A stretch of 64,000 bases of DNA from Boesenbergia rotunda (Eukaryota; Streptophyta; Magnoliopsida; Zingiberales; Zingiberaceae), in assembly GCA_024364735.1 (NCBI GenBank), contig JAGFNQ010000288.1, positions 293,499-357,498 of the forward strand, written 5' to 3'. The number at the start of each line of letters is the position of its first letter. Position 1 is the first letter of the stretch. The notes under the pieces were generated by a model. That model had not been told where the DNA came from, did no database searches, and was given only the letters and a program-made list of their open reading frames with translations. The translations under genes were made by a program, and so were the position numbers. Below are positions 34,700 to 46,363 of this stretch, piece after piece.

Positions 34700-36250
34700 A
34701 AAAATAAGAAAAAATTTCTAACTTAAGCACACTCTCCCCCTTTGTCATACATCAAAAAATCAAAAAAAAAAATATTGCACCAACAATGAAAACCTTTGGT
34801 TCTTTTTGAAAATACTTAGTGTAAATTTTTGAAAGCACTGTATTTTGAATGATATCTTGCATTTTTTGAAAAATGCATAATTTTGAAACAGATGTTATGC
34901 GCTTTGAAAAGTCCAAGTACTTTGAAAATTATTATGATTTTTTTTAAAAAATGCAAGTACTTTTGAAAGATTATGTAATTTTTGAAAAATGTATTGAATT
35001 TTTGAAAAATTAAGTACTTTTGGAAAATGCATAATTTTTGAAAGAATGCTATTTTGGAAAATATAAATATTATGCATATTTTGCAAGTACTAACTATTTT
35101 TGAAAAAGATGAGATTTTGAAAAATATAAATAATTTTTGAAACATAATATTCTACTGGACTAGGTTTCTTTTCCAATCTGACACAATCCTAGGAAACCTT
35201 GTTAACTACAAGAACATTTTCCTAAGTGTCCTGGAAAATCTTCAAATTCAAGTAAATATTAACAGAATTTTGTCAAAAAAAATGATAGTACTTTTGAAAA
35301 TATATGCTAGTGCATTTTGAAAAATGTGTGAACTTTTAAAGACCCAATATTTTACTTGACTTGGTTTATCTTCCAGTCTGACACCATCCTGGGAAACCTT
35401 GTTAACTACAATGACATTTCCTAAGTGTCTTGGAAATTCTCCAACCCAAGTAAATATTATTTCAAAAATAATTTCATAGGTCACACAAATTCTGACAAAT
35501 AGAATAATAGTATTTTGAAAGACTTAGATTTTTTGCAAGATTTTGAAGATATGAAAACATGTTATAATTCTTTTAATTTGACCTCCCCCTAAACTTGACT
35601 CAGTCCTGGGAAGCTTGGTGACCACAAGTACTCTTCCTCTGAGTCTTAAGGTTTGATTCAGATTAAAAAGAAATATTTAACAAAAAAATGAAAAATTACC
35701 AAAAAAACTTTTCTGAAATTCTTCTTTTGACTCAGACTCCCTCTAAATTTGACACATCCTAGGAGTCCTTGAAGATCATGAAGTGGACCTTTCCTCTGTG
35801 TCTTTAGGGTTTATCAAGGTCAAAGAAACAGGTAAATTTTTGAACATATAATTTTTTTTTACAACATAACCCTTTTTGAAAACACAAGTAATAATGATTT
35901 AAAGCACAGTTTTCGAAAAGTATTTTTCAAATGATAGTAATATTTAAAGTGCAGTTTTTGAAAACCATTTCAAAAAAAATGAAAAGCACTCCCCCTGTAC
36001 CCGATACCGTTTGACTTTATCTAAGTGTCTTAAGGAACTTTAGTGTTGTCCTAAGAGGCTTGTGTCTAATTGTGTGAGTCAAACAATTTTTAAAAGAATA
36101 TAATTTTTGAAAGCATATACTGTATTGGCAATCAAACAAGCATGAAATCCATACCAACATTATTATGTTGAAGCACTATTTTGAAAATATATTTTTAGAA
36201 AAATATTCTAGCAATTTTGAAAGCCAATTTTGAAACATGCTTATCAATTC
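34700..36250. repeat. degenerate TTTTGAAAA-rich internal region
   Basis: The word TTTTGAAAA and variants recur every 10-40 bases, mixed with repeats of a segment like CTGACACAATCCTAGGAAACCTTG (35180, 35380, 35600). Minus-strand ORFs here are Phe/Lys/Ile-rich and low complexity, so I do not call them genes. Confidence 0.7.
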
Positions 36251-36929
36251 ATTAGTCCTTAACATCTCACCCATTCTAGATGTATCAATACAGCAAGCAT
36301 GGTTGCCTTATAGGTGTATTGTGAGATGCTTGAGTCATTTTTCTTAATTTATTATTAAGTCTAAGATTTAATTGAAGTTTGTGTTAGATTCAAATCTAAC
36401 AATAGTAAAGTGAATTTGGTTTTCAATAATCGGCTTCCAGGTCTTGGCGAGGCACTAGGCCTTCTTTGGCCGTAGCCTTATTGGATCATCAACCCTTTCC
36501 TTGACAAAGCCTTTTATTGAAAATCTATTTTCAAGTTACTCCTTGAAAGATTTTGGTCTAACTAGTTTGAGTCTTGGATCGGTAGCTTCGGCTAATTCCG
36601 CCAAAATGACTTTTCTAATGTACTATTATCTCACCTCCACCCAATATTAGGTTGATCAAGTTTCAATTATTCTTTTTCCTATAGCCGTTCTAAATTATGC
36701 ATAACATTTTAAATATGAATGACGTGTCATATATTTAAAGGAATTAGCAAATGCATGACATGACAATTATGCATGAGTCAAACAAGTCCAATCACTTTAT
36801 TTAAGTTTCTAATGATGTGTTAAATTCCCGATTTGATACATGTCGTGTGAACCCGCGAATATGTCAACTCACTTTGACATATTTAATGTTATTAATTTTA
36901 ATTGTTACAGTTTGGGTAAAATTTTATTT

Positions 36930-37260
36930 TAGTTCAAGTTTAACTTGTTTAACGATTAGTTGGAGATTATATTGATTAAGGATTAATTAATTAAGAATTA
37001 ATTGATGTTGAATTAATTGAATTTAAATTAATTAAGATTAAATTAATTAATTTGAATTAAGTAAGATTTAATTAAGATTTAATTTGAATTTAATTAAGAT
37101 TTAATTTAATTTAATTAAGATTTAATTTGAATTTAATTAAGATTTAATTTGATTTAATTAAGATTTAATTTAATTTAATTAAGATTTAATTTGAATTTAA
37201 TTTAATTAATTGAATTAATTGAATTAATTAATAATTGAATTAATTAAATTAATTAATAAT
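36930..37260. repeat. AT-rich minisatellite (AATTAAGATTTAATTTGAATTT)
   Basis: Units of roughly 18-23 bases built from TTAATTAAGATTTAATTTGA are repeated head to tail from about 36970 to 37260, just 3' of the gag-like ORF in element orientation. Confidence 0.75.
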
Positions 37261-37408
37261 TATGGATTTAAGTTCATCATTTTCAATATTTCGAAAATTT
37301 CTGCTTCATCTTTATCTATCTTTTCAAATTTTTCTAACAATTCGGATTTATTTGAACTTTGTAATTTTTATTAATTTTGCCCTTGATCTTAGATAGTTCC
37401 ATATCCTC

Positions 37409-38353
37409 CTAATCCTCAAAATTATATCTTTTGGTATCCTCAAAGTAGGAGGAGTAATTTGGGCCACTAGTTAAGGTTTTGTAATAACTTTCAAGATTAT
37501 CTATAGTTAGGTTATTATCTAGAAGAATTTCATCTTTAAAATTATCTTCAGAGATAATATCTTCAGAATTAACTTCTGGATTATTTTTAGAATTTTCAAA
37601 TTCGAATTTAGAGTTATACAAGGGATTTTCAAATTTGAATTCATAATTATCTAAAGGATTTTCAAATTTAGGATTATCCTTAAGACTTTTGAATTCAGAT
37701 TTATCCTTAGGATTAAATTTATCTGAATTAAAATTATCAGATTTATCTGAATTAAAATTATCAGATTTAAGATTATTAGAATTAAAGTTATGATAATGTA
37801 TTTTAGTAATTGCTAAATTAATGTTCTGAATTAAATAATTAATTTCTGAAATTTTAGTCATGTCTGTATTTTCTAATTTTTCATGCAAAATAATAATTTT
37901 ACTATACAGTAAATCTAATTTATCAGAGAAATTAACTGAATTATCTAAAGATAGTGCAGGAATTTGTAAAGCTTTTGGAACATAAATCTTATGTACCTTC
38001 GCCGGACATTTATTTTTGTAGTATCCGAATTTCTCGCACTTGAAGCATCTGATGTGATTTTTGTCCCTCCGGACTCCTGGCACTGGTGTCTCCTTTGCCG
38101 CCGGTGGTGTAGACCGAGTCTTACGAGTAGGACACTAATTTTTGTAGTGCCCTCTCTCCCTGCATGTGAAGCATATAATATGAAATTTAAAAATGGACAT
38201 TTTAAAATTAAAAGTACCTGATTCACCCCTAGGCTCCCCCTCAACTCCTGGCGTCGTTGCTCCGTCGGCGGCTAGTCCGGTGAAGAGCGGCTCGGCTCTG
38301 ATACCAATTGTAGGACCGGTGCCGTCGATAGAGGGGGGGTGAATATCGATCAT
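37409..38353 (-). pseudogene. gag-like zinc-knuckle ORFs of the non-autonomous copia element
   Basis: On the minus strand, FKFHIICFTCRERGHYKN (about 38150) and IRCFKCEKFGYYKNKC (about 38050) are CX2CX4HX4C zinc knuckles, in separate frames. The longest frame (38083-37409, 224 aa) then runs into an Asn/Asp/Ser/Lys-rich tail with repeats of SDNFNSDK and FENPL. The N-terminal capsid region is missing or very short: the frame starts in the LTR/primer-binding site zone. Frames change near 38150 and 38050. It cannot supply enzymes. Confidence 0.6.
38295..38306 (-). other. primer-binding site of the copia element
   Basis: The minus strand reads TGGTATCAGAGC two bases from the LTR at 38309, complementary to initiator Met-tRNA. 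Confidence 0.9.
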
Positions 38354-39885
38354 GAAAATCTTGTCGTGAAAACTTTCGATCTACTCAGAGCGTTAGTGCA
38401 GCGGAACAGTAAATAAAAATAAAATCAAGACAGGGACACAGCGGGATTTATTTACTTGGTTCCCAACCCCCCAGGGTCAGTACGTCCAAGGCCTATGTAC
38501 TCGGCGTGAGTCCACTACTGGTCTCCTTTTCGGAATTTCCGGAGGCGGAGAAAACCCGTCTTACAGTGTACAATTACAAGCACAAGTAGAGAAAATTAAG
38601 TACGGAATAATAAACGCAAACCGAACAAAACAAGGTTGAAGCTCGTCCGATCTGGACCTCCGAAGTGCCGCGCACTTCCTCCTGGAGCCTCCCGGTCGTA
38701 GAGCCTCGTCTTTAGTGCGTTGTCGTCGGTCAGAGTGTTCAGAATGGTACTTAGCAGTTGTGTTTGAAGCAAAGGGGTCGAAGCCCCTTATATAGGCTTC
38801 TTGCGGGCGCCCTGGACGCTGGGGGCGCCCCGATAAACCCGGTCAAACCTTATCCCTGCGCCGACCTCGCCGCAACTGATAAAGCCTTTGACCAGGGCGC
38901 CCCGGACCTCACGGGGGCCCTCATGAAGGCTTATCTGTGTTTCGGACTCGAAACAGCACAAACAGCTTTGAACCCGAGCGCCCCGGACGCTCCGGGCGCC
39001 CCGCTTGACACCTATTCTGCCTTCAACACTTTTACTGCCTTTTTACACTTTGGCTTGGGCGCCCCCAACACTGGGGGTGCCCTGGATGATGGGGGCGCTC
39101 CCACTGATGGGGGCGCCCTGCTTCAGGGCCTCCAGCCTGTTTAGCTTGCTTTGTCTTCCAATCTTGGTACCTGCAAGATACAAAAACACAAAGCACATAT
39201 ACATATAATATTAGCCTTAAGGACTTGGTTCGGACTTCGGATTTCCACGAAACCCTAGGTCGAACCGACGCAAGTTCTCACCCCCGAGAACGCGCCTTTC
39301 ACCTACTCCTTTCAGGAGACGGTTGCCACCCAGTCATTCGGATGGACTTTTGCTTAGCTTCCGATACTTCCGAACCTCAAGACGCCCAAATCCTGACCCG
39401 TCTCTACTCCTGTCCTTAGTCATCGCTCAGCTAAGTTGCTCAGTCCCTTGGACCAAGACTTCATTACCTAGCAGTCCTTCGCCAGGTACCTAGCAGTCCT
39501 TCGCCAGGTGCCTAGCAGTCCTTCACCAGGTCTTCATTCCCTAGCAGTCCTTCGCCAGGTGCCTAGCAGCCCTTCGCTAGGTCTTCAATGCCTAGCAGCC
39601 CTTCGCTAGGTCTTAGAGTTTCGATACCTAGCAGCCCTTCGCTAGGTGCCTAGCAGCCCTTCGCTAGGTCTTAGAGTTTCGATACCTAGTAGCCCTTCGC
39701 TAGGTCTTAGTGTTTCAATACCTAGCAGCCCTTCGCTAGGTGCCTAGGTTACCTAGGACTTTTCTTCAACTTAGGTTACTTCTCCTTTGCTCCTCTTTGT
39801 CTGTTCATTGTATCACTGACTTAAGTGTATTGTCAAACATTAAAATACTTAAAGAAGAATATCATTGATGCAACTTGCACCAACA
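38309..39885 (-). repeat. 5' LTR of the non-autonomous copia element (1577 bp)
   Basis: This is the partner of 32947-34600. It carries only one 18-bp GC-rich unit but an extra GGGGGCGCTCCCACTGAT block near 39090. Its 21-22-bp array lies at 39465-39750. Confidence 0.9.
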
Positions 39886-39890
39886 GAACC

Positions 39891-40540
39891 AGCCTAGGTC
39901 GAATGGGGCGCCGGCAGAGTGTCTCCTTGGACAGAAGATGGTGGAGTAATGGGCACGGACGCAGGCAAAATCAGAGGCGCCGGCGAAGAGGTTACTGGAG
40001 GGGACGCAACCCGAGCCCTCTTCCCTGACGAAGGGGTGGTGGTGGTCCAAAATGGGGGCGAACGGTTGGCCGATCGATCCCTATGGCGCCTGGTCTCCAG
40101 GGAACAGGTGTCCACGTCTAAGACCTCGAGATCGAAGTCCGGTACCTCCCCCTCCGGTGCTTTTTCCTCATGTGAAGAAGGCACATCGGTGGGAGTTGCC
40201 GCCGGAGGAGCAGACGCCAGGGTAGTTGAAGATGCGGCAGCTTGGGCGGCGATTTTAGCGTCATCCAGAAGAAATCCTGCCTTCAAGGCCGCCGCCAGCA
40301 TATTGTCTCAAAGAGTACACAGGGTCATCGGGAAAGTTGGCTAAGAGACGGAGGGCGCCGGAAGCGAAAGGATGCCTAGAGAAAGAGAGCTATGAGGGAG
40401 GTTGCAGCCGACACCTACATATAGGGGGGTCACGGCCAATCCTAGCCGTTCGAGGAGAGTCACGGGAAAAAGGCTGGATTGAATCGAGGCCCTCCGATTA
40501 GACCCACGGAGGATCTCGAAGCCCAAGGAGACGCGCACTT
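39891..40540 (-). pseudogene. Tat antisense ORF copy 3, N-terminal half
   Basis: The minus strand encodes MLAAALKAGFLLDDAKIAAQ from 40301, then an Ala/Pro/Ser-rich linker with VPDFDLEVLDVDTCSLETRR, ending at a TAG beside the insertion point. A preceding frame (40538-40341) reads RVSLGFEILRGSNRRASIQ. The conserved N-terminal domain is not present above 40540; the sequence passes into unassigned DNA and then the 112-bp array. The remainder is at 32060-32941. Confidence 0.5.
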
Positions 40541-40769
40541 TCCCGACAGCAGACGTTTCGTCACCCGAAGCGCGGGGAACCGGTGGTTGGCACTTCAGTG
40601 GCCAAGGAACCGCTTAGCGGAGGATTTGTGTCCCCGTCAATTAAGGCAGACATCATAAGACTGGACATGAAGCGCTGCGGCTCGTATCGCAGATAGGACA
40701 GATGTGACAAGCGAAAGGACACTGGACCTGCCAGCCAGATTGCAGGGGCGGCCCGACTCCGACCCCTAG

Positions 40770-41240
40770 GAAATGATAAGTGGGCCTGCTCCCACGACCC
40801 TCGGCTCGGCTCTCAGCCGGACATATGACGGCCCACGATCCCTGAGACGTCCCCGACCGGGAAGCCAAACTCTCGCGCTCGCGAGTTATGTGGGCCTGCT
40901 CCCACGACCCTCGACTCGGCTCTCAGCCGGACGTATGACGACCACCCACGCTCCCTGAGACGTCCCGAACTGGGAAGCCAGACTCTCGCCCTCGCGAGTT
41001 ATAAGTGGGCTTGCTCCCACGACCCTCGGCTCGGCTCTCAGCCGGACGTATGACAACCCATGCTCCCTGAGACGTCCCGGACCGGGAAGCCAGACTCTCG
41101 CCCTCGCGAGTTATAAGTGAGCCTGCTCCCATGACCCTCAGCTCGGCTCTCAGCCGGACGTATGGCGACCCACGCTCCCTGAGATGTCTCTGACTGAGAA
41201 GCCAGACTCTCGCCCCCGCGAGTTATGAGTGGGTATGCTC
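40770..41240 (+). repeat. 112-113-bp tandem array, diverged relative of the 114-bp array
   Basis: The ACCGGGAAGCC motif recurs at 40856, 40969, 41081 and 41193. Units share CTCTCAGCCGGACGTATGAC where the other array has CTCTCAGTCGGACGCGTGGC. Four units are clear. Confidence 0.85.
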
Positions 41241-41742
41241 CCGCTGACTCCTCGGCTTAGCTCCCAGTCGGACATGGGGCAACCCACGCCCTCGGGATCA
41301 TATCGACCAAGCAGCCCCACTCGCGTCACGCGAGGTAAGGTCCCGAGTGGCTAACACTTAGGAATTATCACACAATAGTACCGCGCCCGTTCGCGCATAA
41401 GGCCAGGTCGCTCAGGAACACTGTCACCCGAGTGGTTGGCACCTAGAAACTGTGGCGCTCCGATGCGACGCCGGACAAGCCGATCGCCCTCACACCTGGC
41501 TCGAGTTGGTAATACCTGGCGCAGACAGAAGGAGATGCCCAGAAAAGAGATATCATAAAAAGTGATTCAGTACAAAACTGAGGCAAGCCTCTACAGGGCG
41601 ACAGACAGGAAAGAAAGGAAAGGCTAAATCTCGACCCTCATTTGAAGGGTCGGTAAGTCTCCTCAGGCAAGTCCTCAGACATGTCCGCCATCGTAACCAC
41701 GGAATCAGGCAGATCGCGAGCTATGTGTCCACTCTGCCTAAG
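41241..41742. other. element 3 spacer, no gene
   Basis: The spacer lies between the second array and antisense ORF copy 4. It resembles 31531-32059 in word content (for example GTGGCTAACACTTAGGAA compared with GGTTGGCACTTAGAAGC). Confidence 0.4.
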
Positions 41743-43880
41743 CTACCTCAGGATGCTAGACTGCTGGCATCGCAACACAGCTCGGAGACGCTCGGACACT
41801 TGATCAGTAAAGGCTGTCGAGTTGACATACTCCACCCGCCGAGCATCCCACTGAGTCGCCTCCTTCGACCGGTATGCTCGCATCTCCTCCAGCTCTGCCT
41901 TGGCTGCCTCCCGGGTCGCCTGCCGCTCACGCAACTGATTTAGCTCAGTCTGAGCTGCCTCCCAGGTCGCCTATAGTTTGCGCAGCTGATTCAGCTCCTC
42001 GGTCTGAGCGCTCACTTGACATGTTAGTAAGCTGACCTCCTGCTCCTTGGCCACCAGTTGTACGCATAAAGGCTCGACACCCTGGTTCACCTTTTGGAGC
42101 TCAGCCTGGGTCTTCTGGAGTTCCTCTCGTAACTGACCCTGGATCTTCCAAGCGCGGCGTTCCATGTGCTTGGCCTGAGCAATCTGGAGTTGCGCTTGAG
42201 CCACCGCCGCATCGGCAGAGGCTATTTGCGCATTAGAGGTCTCTAGCTGCTCCTTCGTCTGATCCAGCAGGTCCTGAAGGCCGACCACTTCGGCTCTCAA
42301 GCTATTCAAAGAAGCATCACCAGAGGCCAGCTGGGTATGCCGAAGTCGGGCCTTCAGATACTCCACTCGCCGCTCGGCTCGGGAGTAAGCCTTGGCATGG
42401 CCCAGCATAGACATGCACATGCTATAACCCGTGGCCTAAAACTGCGAAGCATGAAGAGGGGGCTCGTTAGGGCCTGGACAGAAGAAAGCATGAAATAAGA
42501 GCAGAAGCAGCGTGAGTATACCGCGTGGCGGACGCCATGAAGTTGTCCGCTCGAATGCTCGGACCGCGGAAGCTGCTCTCGCGTAGACCATACAGAAAGT
42601 TGCCCGCTATTGTGCCGTGCAATTGGACGTCCTGAGTCCGTATAGAGGTCGTACCGCTCGGTACCCTCATGGTCATGGACCGGTCGGCCAATGAGGGCGG
42701 CAGCAAATGCATCAGATGCTCCTCAACGGGCTCCCCCGACCGAGTAGGAGATGCCTCCCCTGACGAGGAAGAAGCAGGGCCCCTAAGGACACCTGAAGAG
42801 ACCGAGACGGAGGAGGGGAAGCCTCGTCGGCGGGTTCCTTGCCCTCTCGTCGGCCACTGGCTCGGCTGGGAGAGGTTGCCGCTCAATGGATCGGTAGGGT
42901 CCGAGGCTCCTCCCGACGTGCCCGCTTCCGTCAAAGAAGGAGAGGCTGCTCATCCTCCGAGTTGGACCAGGAGATTCCTCGTCAGGCACAGGCACGAGAG
43001 AAGCAGGGCGCGTCGCCTCTGCAGTTGGGAGAGTCGCCTCCCGCTCAGATAGTAGCTCAGTCACGCGAGCCTCCAGTTCGGCATCCTCCATACCATAGCC
43101 CTCCTCGAGGGCAGCCGACTGCATCATAACGACTGCAAAATAAACAACGGTCAGTGGGCAGCCAGAAAACGAGGAAGGAGAGAAAGAGCTTACCAATGGA
43201 AGCAGGCCATCGAATTGGCGCTGGACTAAGCCCGAACGCAGATAGGATGTCCTCGCCTAGCAATTGTCCCCCGTGGAAATGCCGACCCCCGATCTTGGAG
43301 TAGGCGAATTGGTACTAGGGAAAGGATCGGAAGTCCTTGTGCAGAGGTGGGGGAGAAGGGAAATTTACCAAGAAGCCCACTGGCCATGACGGGTTCAGGA
43401 CGGGGCGAATGTAGAAGTATCGCTCCTTCCAACCCTTGTTGGAGGACGGAAGTTTTGATATGAAAGAAGTGTCAGGTTGGGCCTGGAAGAAGAAATCGCC
43501 CAGCTCCTGCCTTTTTGGCAGAAGAAGTAGTAGAAGACTTCGGGGCGAAGTGGAATCTGATATAAAGAGAAGATGATGACCGACCTGCAAAGTAGTCGGA
43601 TTGCGTTCGGGGACAGTTGAGAAAGGTTGATGCGGAAATAACGACAGACGGAGGCGATGAAGGGGTGAACTGGGAACCGCAGCCCAGCCTGCAGATGGTC
43701 CCGGGAAAGTGTAATATAATGTGGCGGAGGGTTGGCAGGTCGGTCGGAAGAAGCAGGCAATAAGGTAGGATGGTCAGATGGAATGTGATATTCGGCCCTG
43801 ATCACATCGAGGTCGTGGTGCTCGAGTATCGACACCATGGCAGTATACCAAGGGGCCGAGGGAAGGGATGAAGCCGCCAT
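41743..43880 (-). pseudogene. Tat antisense ORF copy 4, most complete
   Basis: The ATG at 43880 starts MAASSLPSAPWYTAMVSILE. Then YHIPSDHPTLLPASSDRPAN, HLQAGLRFPVHPFIASVCRY and QLSPNAIRLLCRSVIIFSLY form the conserved 'putative gypsy type transposon' domain (about residues 30-130). A frameshift near 43510 shifts the frame to FFFQAQPDTSFISKLPSSNK and KGWKERYFY. An intron-like acceptor TTTTGCAG precedes VVMMQSAALEEGYGMEDAEL (43130). A Ser/Pro-rich middle and GTIAGNFLYGLRESSFRGPS (42620) lead to a coiled coil, 42420-41743. It is antisense to the element and upstream of its 3' LTR, as in elements 1 and 2. A TATA box lies at 44039. The single frameshift may be the only lesion. Function unknown. Confidence 0.65.
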
Positions 43881-44038
43881 TGAAAGAGAATGAGAAAAAC
43901 AAAAATAACCCAGGGAAAACTCGCCGGAGAAGGTGCACGAAGCCCAATGCCTTGCCGGAACCCTAGTAGAGGATGGAGGAGCGGCGCTTCGACGTTAGGA
44001 GTAAAAAAGGCAAGGGTAAAAAACGCCCGGTTAGTTTC

Positions 44039-44046
44039 TATTTATA
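44039..44046 (-). promoter_or_regulatory. TATA box of Tat antisense ORF copy 4
   Basis: The minus strand reads CTATAAATAG, a canonical plant TATA box, about 160 bases upstream of the antisense ORF ATG at 43880. The copy at 5249-5255 has the same relation to its ORF. Confidence 0.6.
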
Positions 44047-44463
44047 GGGCCCCGGAGGTGATGACGGTCGCCCGATGGCGGGCCTAAGAGTTGTCATCAA
44101 CGGGCGTAAGTCATCCGATCGGGCCCAGAAAAGCCTCTGGGGCAGAGTGTCCCACGTGTGAGCTTATCATTCGACAGAGCAGGCGGCTGACGCCTCGTCG
44201 CTCAGGGAAGAGACACGTGTCATAATGGTTAAATGCGGTAATAAATAAACGAGATTTGAATCTGCTTGGGCATCCCGGGAAGCCGGACCGAAGAGATAGG
44301 TGATGTGACAGACCCGACCGATCAGGATGCCCGCTCGCAGTCGACCTCCAAGGTTGGCAAGAAGGGGTCGGGCCACTCAGGTGCGCCAGGCTCGCGTCAA
44401 GAGATAACAGTCCATTCAGTCGGACTCGACGCCTCTTTCGACTAGACTCGAGGGGGACGCTTA

Positions 44464-45402
44464 TGATCCCGGCCTTGCTTGCGGATAGGTCGGCCCGCAC
44501 AGTCAGCCAGCCTGGCGCCACGAAGGCCTAGCAAAAGGGCCAACGGTGATCTCACCAAGGTAGTCCTGGAGACAGGAAATCCCCAAAGCGCTCACCGACC
44601 GACCCTAGTAGGGTCAGTCGAATCGATCCCGAGCATCTCCTAACTCAGTCATTCAAACTCGCAGCCCGATCCGACCCTGAGTCGGGCAATTCAGTCAGAC
44701 GCGTGGCAGCCCACGCACCCTCATCATCCCATGGATCCGACAGCCCACTGAACCGAGACAAAACCAGCCCGACAGGCCCCCGACTCAGGGTGTACCCCGC
44801 GACTCACTTCTCCCAGTCAGACGTGTGGCGGCCCACGGTCCCTAGTCATTACCCGACCCAGTCCTTGACACTAGGACTCGTTGATCGGCGCTCAGGCTAC
44901 GGAGTAGATCATCCTTACGCTGCCCTATGTCATTACATCCGGGGTACGATCCTGACGTCAGGGTACTATGCACCATGCCCATTTATGACACCCCTCGCTG
45001 GTATCCTACCCAGTCAGTACCGTCGTACTACCTCGGCACCCCGCGCCTTGCTGCGGTAATCTCAGGTGCTCTCATAGAAGTTGGCATTTGCCGCACCCCT
45101 GTCTCGTCAATACGAGCATGGGGTTGTCAGCTCCCCCGGCTATATAAGCCCTCCACTCCTCATTTCGCAGGTATGCGCGCGAGCTCTCTCTTCCACTATA
45201 TTTCCGTTTGCTCTACTATATCCTGCGGATACTGACTTGACCGTCGGAGTGCGATCGGGGAAGCTCCTCGACAGTTTGCTAACGGTCACTGTTTTGTAGG
45301 TAGAAGCCAGGTCAGAGCCCGGTCAGCACCACCTTGGCAGCTCGTTTAGCTCGAGAGATCATCTCGCCCTTGGGGCATCCACTTCGCCTCGCAACAAGAT
45401 CA
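44464..45402 (+). mobile_element. 3' LTR of Tat element 3 (939 bp)
   Basis: It starts TGATCCCGGCC after a purine-rich CGAGGGGGACGC tract (polypurine tract), ends CAAGATCA and is followed by GGGAG (45403-45407), the same target duplication that flanks the solo LTR at 23131-24082. It contains TATATAAG near 45140. Confidence 0.85.
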
Positions 45403-46305
45403 GGGAGGTTAGCTGTTTACTGTCATGTAGTTCAGAAGGTGTTAAGTGGAATGCGGATCCTTAGATGGATCCGTCCAAGTTGTCAGGTATTGTTTTCGGT
45501 CGGAAACCAGTTCATAAGCTGTCGATCGGAAACTATAACTCTCGATTGAGATCTTGAGTATGCACTATCTTTAACTTGGAGTCAGTTGACGAGATTAACT
45601 TCTCTTCGATCGGAGTAAACTTCAGGGGCGCCTTGTGAAGTTCGTCCATTAAGGGGAGTATTCAATATTTTCAGGGGCGCTATCAATGCATTAAATGACA
45701 AAAAGGAAAATTGTCGTACGCTTTAATAATCATTGGTCGTTATGGGAATACTGGCATAACGACTACCAGTGGCGTAGCTAAGATTTTCGATCAGCAGGGG
45801 CAATTTTTAATAATCTTAAATATTAATGTAGATCGATTTTTATTCTTTAAAAGTCTAAATTGCAAATTTAAGATGCCAAAAAAGAACTTAAACTCGAAAT
45901 TTCGATCATAGTTCTTAGTTCTAGTTGAAACAATGATTTGTCGATCCCTAAATTTTTTTACTCAAAGTCAAAAAATTAATCGAACCCGTTTAAACATTAA
46001 ACTTATGTCGGCCATAACTTGACCAAATCAATCTTGATTTAAACCAATATAATCCTTATCTCTCTGTACCTGAATTATATTTAGTTCAAACCTAATTCAA
46101 TTTTAATTTAACATCTTTGTCTTACAATTTAGCTCATCTATTTATTATTATATATTTATTTTAAAATTTTAATATTTTAAATTTTAAATCGCGATACTTT
46201 CTTATACAAGTGATATTAATAGATAGCTTAAGTCATGAGCTTTCTAAATGTGTGATCAATTTCAATTTTCTATAATAAATAATGATAAATCAATTAATTA
46301 AAATA

Positions 46306-46363
<58 letters not shown>

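Larger units (their letters stand above)
32947..39885 (-). mobile_element. non-autonomous copia-type LTR element (6.94 kb), both LTRs present
   Basis: The target duplication GAACC lies at 32942-32946 and 39886-39890. The LTRs, 32947-34600 and 38309-39885, run TGTAGGACC...CACCAACA on the plus strand. The primer-binding site TGGTATCAGAGC (minus) at 38295-38306 and the polypurine tract next to 34600 set a minus orientation. The 3.7-kb internal region encodes only gag-like zinc-knuckle frames; pol is missing. The element therefore needed a partner to move. High LTR similarity suggests a recent insertion. It splits antisense ORF copy 3. Confidence 0.9.
25486..45402 (+). mobile_element. composite Tat-lineage gypsy element 3 with nested insertions
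   Basis: The order on the plus strand is: truncated 5' LTR, primer-binding site, gag (26111-27137), a 114-bp tandem array split by a solo LTR (27892-30749), an antisense ORF split by a 6.9-kb copia element (32947-39885), a second 112-bp array, a second antisense ORF (41743-43880), and a 3' LTR (44464-45402). Protease, reverse transcriptase and integrase are absent. Array plus antisense ORF occurs twice, so the element seems to have arisen by recombination or partial duplication between related elements. Confidence 0.65.

Noticed and set aside
34816..35145. 109-aa Phe/Lys/Ile-rich ORF, apparently membrane-like
   Set aside because: It lies in degenerate TTTTGAAAA repeats of the copia interior; composition alone explains it.
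42669..43129. Plus-strand ORFs overlapping antisense ORF copy 4
   Set aside because: The minus-strand frames carry the conserved blocks shared with other copies; the plus-strand frames do not.
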